From the NCBI RefSeq assembly GCF_000144645.1, contig NC_014377.1:2046001-2110000 (forward strand): a stretch of DNA of 64,000 bases. Reading direction: 5' to 3'. Every line of letters begins with the position of its first letter. Position 1 is the stretch's first letter. The stretch comes from Thermosediminibacter oceani DSM 16646. GTDB taxonomy: Bacteria; Bacillota; Thermosediminibacteria; Thermosediminibacterales; Thermosediminibacteraceae. The position numbers and the translations under genes were made by a program. The notes beneath the pieces are model-generated. The model was not told the origin of the DNA. It made no database searches and saw only the letters and a program-made list of their open reading frames with translations. Positions 38,581 through 47,205 of this stretch are shown piece after piece.

Positions 38581-39083
38581 CTTTCATCCCCTTTTGAAGG
38601 CAGAAGAGGCAGTTCCAGTTCTATTTCATCGCGCAGGGGAATACCGTCAATTCCTATCAAGGGTATCTGAGGTTTTAGCTTTCGAGCCTGTTCCAGGGCG
38701 TTTCTATGAACAGCCACAAGTAAGAAACCTCTTTTCTGGTAAAACTTCAGAGCCCTCATATTGTCGTTGGTGGTAATGAGCCAGAGCCTCCTGCATCCTG
38801 CGGAAGCGGCTGCCTTTTTGACGGCTTCCACCAGCGCCGACCCTATGCCCCTGTTCTCGGCTGTACTTTCCAGTACCACGATTTCGCACTGGTCGCCTTC
38901 AATGCTGTAAATAATGACACCCAGTGGATTTCCTTCCTCTACAGCAAGGAATCCGGGAAGATTAACGGCCTCATGAATCCGGTTTCTGCTGACTATTTTT
39001 GTCGAACCCCAGTTTTTTTCTAAGAACCGGGCTACCCATTCTCTGTCGCCCGCCGTTATTTCCCTAACGGTAAAGTTCCCCAT
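38577..39083 (-). CDS. GNAT family N-acetyltransferase
   Basis: The 168-residue protein has the acetyl-CoA loop RGIGSALVEAVKKAA and the C-terminal NDNMRALKFYQKRGFLLVAVHRNALEQARKLKP. Start ATG 39083 (MGNFTVREITAGDREWVARFL). Substrate not predictable. Its end overlaps the CDF gene by 4 bp. Confidence 0.88.
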   Translation of the reverse strand: MGNFTVREITAGDREWVARFLEKNWGSTKIVSRNRIHEAVNLPGFLAVEEGNPLGVIIYSIEGDQCEIVVLESTAENRGIGSALVEAVKKAAASAGCRRLWLITTNDNMRALKFYQKRGFLLVAVHRNALEQARKLKPQIPLIGIDGIPLRDEIELELPLLPSKGDER

Positions 39084-39174
39084 AAACTCTTTCCCCCCCC
39101 TATGCGTATAACGAAACGACATTTTACCCTACATTTCCCGGGAAATAGACATACCGTTCTGTCGCATTTTCGAA

Positions 39175-40188
39175 TCATGTAACCACAGAAATTTTATAAC
39201 CGCACTTTCCGCATTTGCCGTCGTCCATCTCTACCTGCACCCTGTAGTTATACCGCCGTATAACAACTTCCCCGCACCGGGGACAGTAGGTGTTGCTGCC
39301 CTCCTCATCGGCGACGTTCCCGATGTATACGTAGTCCAGGTACTTCGAGGCTGTCTCCCTCGCCCTTTTCAGGCTGCTCACGGGGGTTGGCGGCAGGTCC
39401 ATCCTGTAATTGGGGAAATACCGCGTAAGGTGCAGCGGGATATCCCGCCGGATTGAAGAAAGCCAGCGGGCCAGGGCTTCTATTTCTTTTTCGCCGTCGT
39501 TGAGCCCGGGGATGAGCAGGGTGGTTATCTCCACGTGGCAGGCCTCCCGGGCCAGCTCCACGGTCCGTTTGACCGCCGAAAGGCTCCCCGAGGTCAGGTC
39601 CCTGTAGAAATCTTCGGTGTAAGCCTTGACGTCGATGTTCATGGCGTCCACATAGGGAAGCAGCTGCTCCAGCGGCTCTTTCTCTATAAATCCGTTGGTG
39701 ACCAGCACGTTTTTCAGCCCTTCTCTTTTTGCGAGCATTGCGCACTCGATCACGTACTCATACCATATGGAGGGCTCGTTGTAGGTGTAGGCTATGCCGA
39801 TATTCCCGGTCTGTTTTTTCGCTACTTCCACAAGCTGCTTTGCCGAAACCCCTTCGGTAGGAACATCTTCCACCTGGGCGATCTGCCAGTTCTGGCAGAA
39901 TTTGCACCGGAAGTTGCACCCGAAGCTGCCCACCGAAAAAATCCAGCTCCCCGGGTAAAAGTGATAGAGGGGTTTTTTCTCTATCGGGTCCATGCCCCAG
40001 GAGGATACCCTGCCGTAGTTCATCGAATTAAGCCTGCCGTCGATGTTTTTCCTCACCCTGCATATACCCGACCTTCCCGGTAAAATCCTGCAGTGGTGGG
40101 GGCAGAGAAAACATTGAACGTGACCATCCCCCACCTTCTCGTAATACATGGCTTCTTTCCTGGCTCCCGAATCAACCGGAGTAGTCAC
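39175..40188 (-). CDS. AmmeMemoRadiSam system radical SAM enzyme
   Basis: The 337-residue protein has an N-terminal Cys motif (CFLCPHHCRILPGRSGICRVRKN), the radical SAM triad CNFRCKFCQNWQIAQ, SAM-binding TGNIGIAYTYNEP, and a C-terminal zinc ribbon (CPRCGEVV..CGKCGYKI). It lies 21 bp downstream of the Memo-AMMECR1 fusion gene. These three domains are conserved together from bacteria to archaea, and the reaction is not established. Start GTG 40188 (ribosome site AGGGGTG) or ATG 40149. Confidence 0.92.
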   Translation of the reverse strand: MTTPVDSGARKEAMYYEKVGDGHVQCFLCPHHCRILPGRSGICRVRKNIDGRLNSMNYGRVSSWGMDPIEKKPLYHFYPGSWIFSVGSFGCNFRCKFCQNWQIAQVEDVPTEGVSAKQLVEVAKKQTGNIGIAYTYNEPSIWYEYVIECAMLAKREGLKNVLVTNGFIEKEPLEQLLPYVDAMNIDVKAYTEDFYRDLTSGSLSAVKRTVELAREACHVEITTLLIPGLNDGEKEIEALARWLSSIRRDIPLHLTRYFPNYRMDLPPTPVSSLKRARETASKYLDYVYIGNVADEEGSNTYCPRCGEVVIRRYNYRVQVEMDDGKCGKCGYKISVVT

Positions 40189-40209
40189 GGCTTAACACCC
40201 CTTGATCTT

Positions 40210-41607
40210 TTAATGGTGCCGTATGACCTCAAACCTGAAAAGTTCGTAACTCTCGTCGGGCCTTATACCCGCCTTCCTCAGGGCTATGTTTATCTGTTCT
40301 TCAACGGTATCGATGCCCTCCAGGTCAGGCAGCAAAAGCCCGGTCCTGTTTCCCCTCTTCACGATAACGCCGTATTTTTTGGGGTCCAGCTTATCCGGCG
40401 AATCGATGGGCTCCGGAGGAGTAAGAACGTCTACCGAGTAAATGAGCTCCGGAAGTTCTTCTGGTTCCACCGGGAAAAATCTGGGGTCCTCGCATCCGGC
40501 GCTGATAGCGTTTTTTATGATCTCTTCGGCTATATTCCTCCTGGTTGGCATGATAGTGCCGATACACCCCCGGAGCTGACCGTGTTTTTTTATTGAAACG
40601 AAAACTCCGGCTCTTTGCTCTAGCATCTCCCGGGGTAGATCCTCGGGTACTTCCATTACCCTGCCGGTCTTGACGTAAGTCTCCAGGCTCTGGCGGGCCA
40701 GCTTTACGTAGATATCCTCCTTTTCCCGGCGCATTTTAATCTTTTCCGACCTCTTTTGGTAAAACTTTTCCACCCAGCTTTCGGCTTTACCCTCAGGCCG
40801 GAACCGGGCAACGCAGTATCCTACTCCGAAGGGGCCTTCGTAGGACAGCACCCTGGAATTTACGCTCAAACCGTCCAGAGCCCCCAGCATTATCCATATG
40901 GACCTCAAGCCGCACTCCCCCGCCTTCTCCACCAGTGCAGGGTCCAGGTTGTATAGTGCTTCGAGGTCGAAGCCTTCCAGGATCGAAACCAGCTTTTCGT
41001 CGAAGGCCCTGCCCTGGGGGTTGAAACCGGCCGGTGCGTCGGGAGTTAGCCTGTGGGAAAGGTCGCCGCTTGCCACTACCACAACATTCTTTCCCAGAGC
41101 ATCGGCGGATTCGCGGATAACCCTTCCGAAGGCGTAAAGGTCCTCGTAGGGCAGCATACCGAAGGCCAGGGGAAGCAGTTTAAAATCCTTGGCATGCTGG
41201 GTTATGAAGTAAAGCGGAACCATCGCACCGTGGTCCAGCTCTTCCCTCATGCCGTAACGGGAAAGGCGCACGCTGCTGGACTTTACCACGGGAATTCCGG
41301 TCCTACCGGCCCTTTCTATGATCTCCTTCTTGAGCTCCTCGTCGGGTTCAAATTTGAGCCTCACCTCCGGAGCTCCGAAGGAAGCTAAACTTCCCTTTAA
41401 AGGGAAATCATAGATGCAAACGGCATCCTGAAAAACCGGGCCGTGGGGTGAAATCAGCACCAGGGTATCCGGTTTTAAGTCCCGGATTTCCCTTCCAACT
41501 TCACTAGCAGCCTCAATGGACTTGTCGACTTTCCGCGCTTCATCCCTGCCCACTTCGGGGACCATTATCGGGGGGTGGGGCATCAGGTAACAGCCTACTA
41601 TACCCAT
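40210..41607 (-). CDS. AmmeMemoRadiSam protein B/A fusion (Memo-AMMECR1)
   Basis: The 465-residue protein fuses two families. Residues 1 to about 270 are Memo-like (LigB-type dioxygenase fold): CYLMPHPPIMVPEVG, SPHGPVFQD, DHGAMVPLYFI and SGDLSHRLTPDAP hold the conserved His/Asp residues. Residues about 290-465 are AMMECR1: LARQSLETYV.., then the hallmark LRGCIGTIMPT and FPVEPEELPELIYSVDVLTPPEP. Fusion supports a shared reaction with the radical SAM enzyme encoded next. Preceded by a long structured leader. Confidence 0.92.
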   Translation of the reverse strand: MGIVGCYLMPHPPIMVPEVGRDEARKVDKSIEAASEVGREIRDLKPDTLVLISPHGPVFQDAVCIYDFPLKGSLASFGAPEVRLKFEPDEELKKEIIERAGRTGIPVVKSSSVRLSRYGMREELDHGAMVPLYFITQHAKDFKLLPLAFGMLPYEDLYAFGRVIRESADALGKNVVVVASGDLSHRLTPDAPAGFNPQGRAFDEKLVSILEGFDLEALYNLDPALVEKAGECGLRSIWIMLGALDGLSVNSRVLSYEGPFGVGYCVARFRPEGKAESWVEKFYQKRSEKIKMRREKEDIYVKLARQSLETYVKTGRVMEVPEDLPREMLEQRAGVFVSIKKHGQLRGCIGTIMPTRRNIAEEIIKNAISAGCEDPRFFPVEPEELPELIYSVDVLTPPEPIDSPDKLDPKKYGVIVKRGNRTGLLLPDLEGIDTVEEQINIALRKAGIRPDESYELFRFEVIRHH

Positions 41608-41785
41608 AACCGGCCTTCTTTACCCGGGCTCAGCCCGGGGCTGGGGTATTTTTATTCCGCCCTTTCTGTTGGGGGATCCCCAGCAGGCGGATTTTCCCCC
41701 GTTTTTTTAGAACATCTTTCAGGCCTCATTTCAAGTATTTCCAAAATATGTCCAACGATAATAAAAAGGCCGCATACATATTATA
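41608..41785 (-). promoter_or_regulatory. extended -10 promoter and structured leader of the AmmeMemoRadiSam operon
   Basis: On the minus strand TGGTATAAT is an extended -10 (TATAAT at 41780-41785) with a poor -35. The transcript would start near 41773, leaving about 165 nt before the ATG. The leader is GC-rich and folds strongly: TCCGCC..GGCGGA (about 41653-41695) enclosing TGGGGATCCCCCA, then CCCGGGCTGAGCCCGGG (about 41619-41640). No U-run follows either hairpin. I do not match it to a riboswitch class. Confidence 0.45.
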
Positions 41786-41797
41786 CCATTTTTGTAT

Positions 41798-41821
41798 AAA
41801 AAAAGGCGCCTTTTCGGCGCC
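41798..41821 (-). terminator. terminator of the acyl-ACP-reductase-like operon
   Basis: Arms GGCGCC (41805-41810) and GGCGCC (41816-41821), followed on the minus strand by seven T (41798-41804). It ends 4 bp before the stop codon region of the gene at 41826. Confidence 0.88.
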
Positions 41822-41825
41822 CTTC

Positions 41826-42920
41826 TTATATAGCTTTGCTCTCCCACTTTGCGAGATTTTTTCTTGCGTTTTCCTTTATCCTCTCTATTTGTTCTTCCGT
41901 CACCGGCCGCTCGAAGCTCCTGAAACCGGCCAGTTTGAAGCCGTGCTTTTTGGCAAGCCTTGAAATCTCTTCCACCTGCTCCACCGTCAGGTCCCTGCCC
42001 AGGGTGAAGCACTCGTACCGCTGTTCCAGCGCCAGTATCATTGTCTCCGCCATGCAGGCGTAACTGGTCTTCGGCGGGAATCCAAAATTGAAGTTAAAGT
42101 TTACGTCTCCGGGTACTTCCACGACACCGCCCTCGATTATAAGCACGTCGTCGCGCTTTTCCGCCACCTCTTTAGAAACGTCCCTGGGCCTTGCCACATC
42201 GCACACCACGGCCCCCGGCTTCAGGTCTTCAGCATCTATTACGGAATCTACGCTGCTCGTAACGGTGATTATCACGTCGGCCTTCTTAAGGGCGTTCTTC
42301 ACGTTAGAGGTTATCCTCACCGAAAGCCCGGTTTCGCGCAGTATCTTTTCAGCAATGCTCTCGAGCCTCTGGGTATTCCTGCCTACCAGAGTGAGAAACC
42401 TGGCGTCTCTAGCCAGAATCTCGGCGCACACCTTTCCTATGGAACCCGTGGCACCTATCACAACAACCTCGGCATTCTTAATATCCTTACCCATTATTTC
42501 GGCCGCTTTCACGGCACCCTCGATGGCGGTGGCCACCGTATAGCTGTTACCCGTTGTGACCGGAATGTTTAAGTTTTTGGATATGGTTATGCCGGCATCG
42601 CCCACCACCGACGTGAAGGCGCCCAGTCCCACTATTTTCGCCCCCAGCTTTTCCGCCAGCTTACCGGCCTTAATTATCTTTTGGATCACGAATTCTTCAG
42701 GAAGGGTCATCATCTGCCTGGTCGTGAGAGGACATCCCACAAACCAGCCCTCCACCTCGTTGTAGGGGGATCTGACCCCCGTTATGTGGGAGACTTTTAC
42801 AGGGGGTAGGTGCTTCATCACGCCTTCTATAACTTTTTCGGGCCAATTTTTCATGAATTTGAACTTTCTAGCCACATCGTAGGTATCTATTGGATGGATT
42901 ATAAACGCGAAACTGTCCAT
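41826..42920 (-). CDS. long-chain acyl-ACP-reductase-like Rossmann enzyme
   Basis: The 364-residue protein aligns by eye with cyanobacterial acyl-ACP reductase (AAR): GLGAFTSVV (AAR ALGGFTSII), VTTGNSYTVATAIEGA (FTTGNTHTAY..), NADP loop VVVIGATGSIGKVCAEIL at 153-170, IIEGGVVEVPGDV, and SYACMAETMILALEQ, where Cys289 falls on the catalytic Cys294 of Synechococcus AAR. This suggests reduction of an acyl thioester to an aldehyde. ATG 42920 follows GAGGTG. Often mislabelled as shikimate dehydrogenase. It has a C-terminal extension of about 35 residues. The third gene of an operon; no aldehyde-deformylating oxygenase is present. Confidence 0.7.
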   Translation of the reverse strand: MDSFAFIIHPIDTYDVARKFKFMKNWPEKVIEGVMKHLPPVKVSHITGVRSPYNEVEGWFVGCPLTTRQMMTLPEEFVIQKIIKAGKLAEKLGAKIVGLGAFTSVVGDAGITISKNLNIPVTTGNSYTVATAIEGAVKAAEIMGKDIKNAEVVVIGATGSIGKVCAEILARDARFLTLVGRNTQRLESIAEKILRETGLSVRITSNVKNALKKADVIITVTSSVDSVIDAEDLKPGAVVCDVARPRDVSKEVAEKRDDVLIIEGGVVEVPGDVNFNFNFGFPPKTSYACMAETMILALEQRYECFTLGRDLTVEQVEEISRLAKKHGFKLAGFRSFERPVTEEQIERIKENARKNLAKWESKAI

Positions 42921-42940
42921 ATTTAAACACCTCGAATATC

Positions 42941-43843
42941 TCAATTTAATTTTTCTATCCGCGGCAGAAATGCGAGTTTATCCAGAAGTTCTTCGTAGTC
43001 CCGGGGGGTCAACTCTTTATACGGCTTTTGCGAAAGGGATACGAGCACCGCCTCCATCACGTTGGTGCCGAAGGACCTGCCCTCCAGTTCCGGGGTAGTG
43101 GTTATGAGCATGGAGGCGCCCCTCTCGGCCAGCATTTTAACGTCCTCGGAAGTGACCGTATTCGTGATTATCACCTTGCCGGGTATTTTCGAAGGCAAAT
43201 ACCTTTTTATGTAGTGAAAATCCCCGGCTATTATGTCCGCTTCTTCAAAAAACCTGCCATACTTGGATTTTGTGCTCTCCTGCTTTTCGCCGGTGGGATA
43301 TATCATCTCGAAGGGCAATCGGGCGACCACAGGAATGATGATCCTTGCCAGGATGTCTATGGTCCTCAGGGAATGAAGGGGAATGGGTATCCCGAGAGCA
43401 AAAATCAAATCGCCGTACGTCATCGCGGCGCCGGTTTTTTCCAGAGCCTCCGCCATGCCGAAGCGGTCGGTGGCCGAAACCACCAGCACCTTTTTACCCC
43501 TGAATTCCACCAGGTTTTCCCTCTGCAGGTATTCTATGACCCTTCTTTCCAGGGTGTTTTTAAGTCCCGAACCATCAACGACGGGGGAGATTTTGGCGGC
43601 ATTGGCAAAATGGAGGGCGTCTCTTATTATATACCTCCGGTTGCCGGCCCAGAGATAAAGATCAATACCTCCAAGGCCGAAAGCACTAACCCTGCCGTCA
43701 TATTCCCTGATCAGTTCTATGGCCTTCTTCTTGTCTCCGTCGGTACCGACGCGCTCTATTATAAAATCCTCTCCCAGTATATTAATCTCCACCTTGTGGT
43801 TTCTTTTGGAGGAACCCAGGCTGACACTCATCACGTGTTTCAA
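42941..43843 (-). CDS. Rossmann-like protein, often annotated quinate 5-dehydrogenase
   Basis: A 300-residue soluble protein. It has a Gly-rich N-terminal part (FGLGGIDLYLWAGNRRYIIRD), KVLVVSATDRFGMAEALEKTGA (a Rossmann-like segment with Asp), and a C-terminal half with GDFHYIKRYLP..KVIITNTVTSEDVKMLAERGASMLITTTPELEGRSFGTNVMEA. I recall database entries that call such proteins quinate 5-dehydrogenase, but I see no quinate-binding motif. Second gene of the operon: 7 bp after the regulator, 20 bp before the AAR-like gene. The real role is unknown. Confidence 0.6.
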   Translation of the reverse strand: MKHVMSVSLGSSKRNHKVEINILGEDFIIERVGTDGDKKKAIELIREYDGRVSAFGLGGIDLYLWAGNRRYIIRDALHFANAAKISPVVDGSGLKNTLERRVIEYLQRENLVEFRGKKVLVVSATDRFGMAEALEKTGAAMTYGDLIFALGIPIPLHSLRTIDILARIIIPVVARLPFEMIYPTGEKQESTKSKYGRFFEEADIIAGDFHYIKRYLPSKIPGKVIITNTVTSEDVKMLAERGASMLITTTPELEGRSFGTNVMEAVLVSLSQKPYKELTPRDYEELLDKLAFLPRIEKLN

Positions 43844-43850
43844 AGGGTAA

Positions 43851-44387
43851 TCACCTCTCCTTTACCTTCCTTATGATTTCCCTCAGGTATTCCGGTTCTA
43901 CGTAAGCGTCGTCCTTCATGGGAGACTTGCCTATCTCTACGGCCACAACCTCGTTGTCCAGCAAAGCCCTGAAGAGCTTTATCCTCTGGTCGGAGCCCAG
44001 GATTATCACCACATCGTGCTGCCTGACCCTGTAGATCCAGTTCATTATTTCATTGATGAGCTCTATACCCGATTTCTTGTAGACGAAATCCCACCGTTCC
44101 CGGTCCGTCATAAGAAGGATGAAATCGACCCCTTCCTCCCGGGCAACCCGCTCGATCTCGTCGGTATTCTTCAAAGGAAACCCCACCAGGGCTATAGTCC
44201 TTCCCTTCCTTATCTCTCCCAGGGTTTCAACCCTTGAAAGAAACGACCTGTCAATGCCGAATTTTCTGGCCACCTCTGCCTGGGACATGCCCTTTTGCCT
44301 GAGCGCCAGCATTTCTTCCAGCGCACCCGTTATCTTTGCGAGGCTAATGAGCTTGTCGCCTATACGAATGAGATCCAATAGCTTCAC
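43851..44387 (-). CDS. HTH regulator of the acyl-ACP-reductase-like operon
   Basis: The 178-residue protein has an Xre-like HTH at about 30-52 (KGMSQAEVARKFGIDRSFLSRVETLG), then an effector-type domain (GRTIALVGFPLKNTDEIERVAREEGVDFILLMTDRERWDF) and VVIILGSDQRIKLFRALLDNEVVAVEIGKSPM. First gene of the operon, next to a palindromic operator, so it probably controls itself and the two enzymes. Start GTG 44387, or TTG 44378, which has better spacing from GAAGGTG. Confidence 0.75.
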   Translation of the reverse strand: MKLLDLIRIGDKLISLAKITGALEEMLALRQKGMSQAEVARKFGIDRSFLSRVETLGEIRKGRTIALVGFPLKNTDEIERVAREEGVDFILLMTDRERWDFVYKKSGIELINEIMNWIYRVRQHDVVIILGSDQRIKLFRALLDNEVVAVEIGKSPMKDDAYVEPEYLREIIRKVKER

Positions 44388-44394
44388 CTTCTGT

Positions 44395-44441
44395 GCACAA
44401 TTTTGTGCTCATCAAATTATATTTTATACCATCCCGCACAA
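44395..44441 (-). promoter_or_regulatory. operator and -10 region of the HTH operon
   Basis: Inverted repeat GCACAA-TT-TTGTGC at 44395-44408, just downstream of a -10 TATAAT (minus strand, 44416-44421). A further GCACAA half-site lies at 44436-44441, upstream of the -10. The repeat lies 8 bp before the regulator start. The arrangement fits autorepression. Confidence 0.55.
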
Positions 44442-44450
44442 GAAATCAAT

Positions 44451-44478
44451 AAAAAAGACCCATTTAATGCCATGGGTC
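44451..44478 (-). terminator. terminator of the gene at 44464
   Basis: Arms GACCCAT (44457-44463) and ATGGGTC (44472-44478) with six T on the minus strand (44451-44456). The stop codon of the gene lies in the loop. Confidence 0.85.
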
Positions 44479-45426
44479 TTGCGGAAATCTCTTCAGTATG
44501 TCTTTTAATTTTTTCATCTCTCCGGGAGAGTCGTCGTGAAACATACCCTTCTTAAGCCCCTGGAGAGCCCTCACACCTTTTTCGGTGGATATGTCCATAT
44601 CCCGGGTGAGCCGGGACACGGTCTTTCTCCTTGCTTCACTCAGGGATTCGAAAATATCGAGGCCCTTTTTGAGCTGTTTTCTAAGCTCTTCGGTCAAATA
44701 CATTGATGCCATCTGGGTCATGGGGTTGCCGCAAACGCCGCTCCTTGTGACGCCGAAAACCTCCGGCAGCTTGTGGGCGATGCCGACCTCCACCGACCAT
44801 TTGAGTTCCTCGGTTTCCCTCCTCATGCACTCCCGCAGGGTTTTCGGCGTGCAAATGGCGTAGTTTTTCAAAGACCGGATTATGGCGTGCTCTATGGTGT
44901 GGGCCTGCTCCGGCTCCACCTGCCCGTTCAGACGGCCCACTATGGCCACATCCCTGCCGGTCTCGTATTCCCAGCCGTAAATGGTTATCTCTATGCTCTT
45001 CCTGTCGGAGCCAAAGGTGGTATAGCCACCGGTGGGTCGCCACCCTGCTCCGCAAATCACCGGATAACCTAAGGCCCTCAGTTCCCTAAAGTCGATCTTT
45101 TCCACGCCGTAAGCCACCAGGCCTTCGTCCCGGAACTCAAATCCTCCGGCCCTGCACCTTTCCCTGCCCGATACCCTGGCACAAAGCCCGACAATGTTTT
45201 TTTCCGGTACAACCTGCTGGGTCCAGAGGTCCTCTATTCTGGCCAGCACACCTACCGGGTAGAAATCCCTGTCTTCGACGGATATGGGAAACAGGAAGAT
45301 TTCGTTTCCGACTCCCGCCCGGACCAGCATCTTTGAAAAGTACGGGTCCAGAAAAAGGCCCTGCAGCACTCCGCCGTCGACCCGGGGAAAAACTCCGTTG
45401 GTGATGGGAAGCGCAAACATTTCCAA
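44464..45426 (-). CDS. conserved hypothetical protein, 320 residues
   Basis: A soluble protein I do not recognise. Features: RAGVGNEIFLFPISVEDRDFYPVGVLARIEDLW near the N-terminus, GAGWRPTGGYTTFGSDRKSIEITIYGWEYE in the middle, a possible metal site HTIEHAIIRSLKNY, and CTPKTLRECMRRETEELKWSVEVGIAHKLPEVFGVTRSGVCGNPMTQM. The C-terminal 70 residues are basic and helical. The start is TTG 45426, exactly eight bases after GGAGG and directly after the dusB stop, so it is translated with dusB. That context hints at RNA or nucleotide metabolism, without proof. Confidence 0.7.
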   Translation of the reverse strand: MEMFALPITNGVFPRVDGGVLQGLFLDPYFSKMLVRAGVGNEIFLFPISVEDRDFYPVGVLARIEDLWTQQVVPEKNIVGLCARVSGRERCRAGGFEFRDEGLVAYGVEKIDFRELRALGYPVICGAGWRPTGGYTTFGSDRKSIEITIYGWEYETGRDVAIVGRLNGQVEPEQAHTIEHAIIRSLKNYAICTPKTLRECMRRETEELKWSVEVGIAHKLPEVFGVTRSGVCGNPMTQMASMYLTEELRKQLKKGLDIFESLSEARRKTVSRLTRDMDISTEKGVRALQGLKKGMFHDDSPGEMKKLKDILKRFPQDPWH

Positions 45427-46449
45427 TTAAATCACCTCCTGCCCGGCGGCAAGACCAAGCTTTCGAAAATATTCATCCAGTAAATATTTTATTTCATCAG
45501 CATGTTTGCTTTGCTGGATTTTCTGTTTTACAGCCGAAGAATGAGGAAGGCCCTTCAGGTACCAGGCTATGTGTTTTCTCATTTCAAGGATGCCTACCCG
45601 CTCGCCGTGAAACTCCAGGGCCATATCCAGGTGTTTAAAAATCACTTCTTTCTTTTCTTCCAGCGCCGGCGGTGGGAGCTTTTCCCCGGTCTTCAGAAAG
45701 TGCTTTATTTCCCGGAAGATGAAGGGGTTGCCAAGAGCCCCGCGGCCGACCATGACACCGTCGCATCCTGTATATTCCAGCATCTTGGCCGCATCCTGAG
45801 CCGAAAAAACGTCGCCGTTGCCTATAACCGGGATGCTCACCGCTTCTTTCACCCTTCTTATTATATCCCAGTCGGCCTTGCCGCTGTAAAACTGCTCTCT
45901 TGTCCTGCCGTGGATTATAACCATGGCGGCACCGCTCTCCTGGGCCATCCTTGAGAATTCCACGGCGTTGGCGCTGTCTTCGTCCCAGCCCTTGCGGATT
46001 TTCACCGTTACCGGCCTATCCGAGGCTTTAGCGGTAGCTTCTATTATTTTACCGGCCAGTTCCGGATCCTTCATCAAAGCACACCCGTCGCCGTTTTTGA
46101 CGATCTTCGGAGTGGGACATCCCATATTTATATTTATAAAATCGAAGGGTATGTCCTCGATCTTTTTAACTGCATGTGCAAAAAACTCCGGATCGTTACC
46201 GAAGAGCTGGACGCCTATCGGATGTTCACAGGGGTCTATTGTAAGGAGAGCCGCCGTCTTGGAGTCGTTGTAGTATATTCCGCGGGTGCTGACCATTTCT
46301 GTTATCACCACATCGGCGCCGAGTTCCTTACATATAGTCCTAAAGGGAAGGTCCGTTATGCCCGCCATCGGCGCTAGAAAAACCGGGTAAAAATCAAGGA
46401 AAGGGAAAACCCCCTGGTTTTCCCTATACCGATTCGGCGTTCTTTTCAT
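45427..46449 (-). CDS. dusB: tRNA-dihydrouridine synthase
   Basis: The 340-residue FMN enzyme reduces uridine in the tRNA D-loop. TIM barrel motifs: [40 protein letters not shown] with the catalytic Cys, [27 protein letters not shown] and [25 protein letters not shown]. Start ATG 46449 follows TGAGGA inside coaX; the two overlap by 26 bp. Confidence 0.93.
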   Translation of the reverse strand: MKRTPNRYRENQGVFPFLDFYPVFLAPMAGITDLPFRTICKELGADVVITEMVSTRGIYYNDSKTAALLTIDPCEHPIGVQLFGNDPEFFAHAVKKIEDIPFDFININMGCPTPKIVKNGDGCALMKDPELAGKIIEATAKASDRPVTVKIRKGWDEDSANAVEFSRMAQESGAAMVIIHGRTREQFYSGKADWDIIRRVKEAVSIPVIGNGDVFSAQDAAKMLEYTGCDGVMVGRGALGNPFIFREIKHFLKTGEKLPPPALEEKKEVIFKHLDMALEFHGERVGILEMRKHIAWYLKGLPHSSAVKQKIQQSKHADEIKYLLDEYFRKLGLAAGQEVI

Positions 46450-47200
46450 AGATTATCCTCAGCCCCTCTAAAGTCAGCATGGGGTCCACTTTATCTACGG
46501 TCCTGGTCTCGCTGCATATAAGGGATGCCAGGCCTCCCGTAGCCACCACAAAGACGTTGTCTTCACCCATTTCCTTCTTCATCCGTTCGACTATGTGGTC
46601 CACCAGCCCCACGTAGCCGTAAAATATCCCCGCCTGCATGCTGGAAGCGGTATTCCTGCCGATTACCTTCTCGGGTTTGGCTATCTCCACCCGGTAGAGC
46701 CTCGCCGCCCTCCTAAAGAGGGCTTCGGTGGAGATCCCCAGACCCGGCGCTATGGCGCCTCCCAGGTAGTCCAGGTTGGAGCTGACCGCGTCGAAGGTGG
46801 TGGCGGTGCCGAAATCGACGATTATAAGAGGGCCGCCGTATTTATGGTACGCCCCGACGGCGTTGACTATTCTATCAGCCCCGACCTCCCGGGGATTTTC
46901 GTACTTTATATTTATACCGGTTTTTATTCCCGGCCCCACCACCAGGGGTTTAATCCCAAGGTATTTCCTACTCATTTTTTCCAGATAGGGCGTAATCGTG
47001 GGGACCACCGACGATATTATCACTCCCTTTATTTTCCGAAAGTCTATTCCGGCGTCCGCTATAAGGCTTTTCAGAATTATGCCATACTCATCTTCCGTCT
47101 GTTCCTTGTGGGTGGAGATCCTCCAGTGGGTAAGCAGGTCCTTACCGCTGTATATTCCGAATACTATATTGGTATTTCCCACGTCAATCGTGAGAAGCAT
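46424..47200 (-). CDS. coaX: type III pantothenate kinase
   Basis: The 258-residue enzyme phosphorylates pantothenate in CoA synthesis. ASKHA motifs: [32 protein letters not shown], and [18 protein letters not shown] 47200 (MLLTIDVG) preferred over GTG 47209 because the ribosome site GAAGG lies at good distance from the former. Directly downstream of a vitamin-type ECF S component. Confidence 0.94.
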   Translation of the reverse strand: MLLTIDVGNTNIVFGIYSGKDLLTHWRISTHKEQTEDEYGIILKSLIADAGIDFRKIKGVIISSVVPTITPYLEKMSRKYLGIKPLVVGPGIKTGINIKYENPREVGADRIVNAVGAYHKYGGPLIIVDFGTATTFDAVSSNLDYLGGAIAPGLGISTEALFRRAARLYRVEIAKPEKVIGRNTASSMQAGIFYGYVGLVDHIVERMKKEMGEDNVFVVATGGLASLICSETRTVDKVDPMLTLEGLRIIYEKNAESV

Positions 47201-47205
47201 GTTTT

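Noticed and set aside
41608-41785. Fluoride, preQ1 or SAM riboswitch in the AmmeMemoRadiSam leader
   Set aside because: None of the conserved cores I know for these classes can be placed; only strong unassigned hairpins are seen.
41826-42920. Shikimate dehydrogenase
   Set aside because: The N-terminal shikimate-binding motifs are absent, while the blocks and Cys of acyl-ACP reductase are present.
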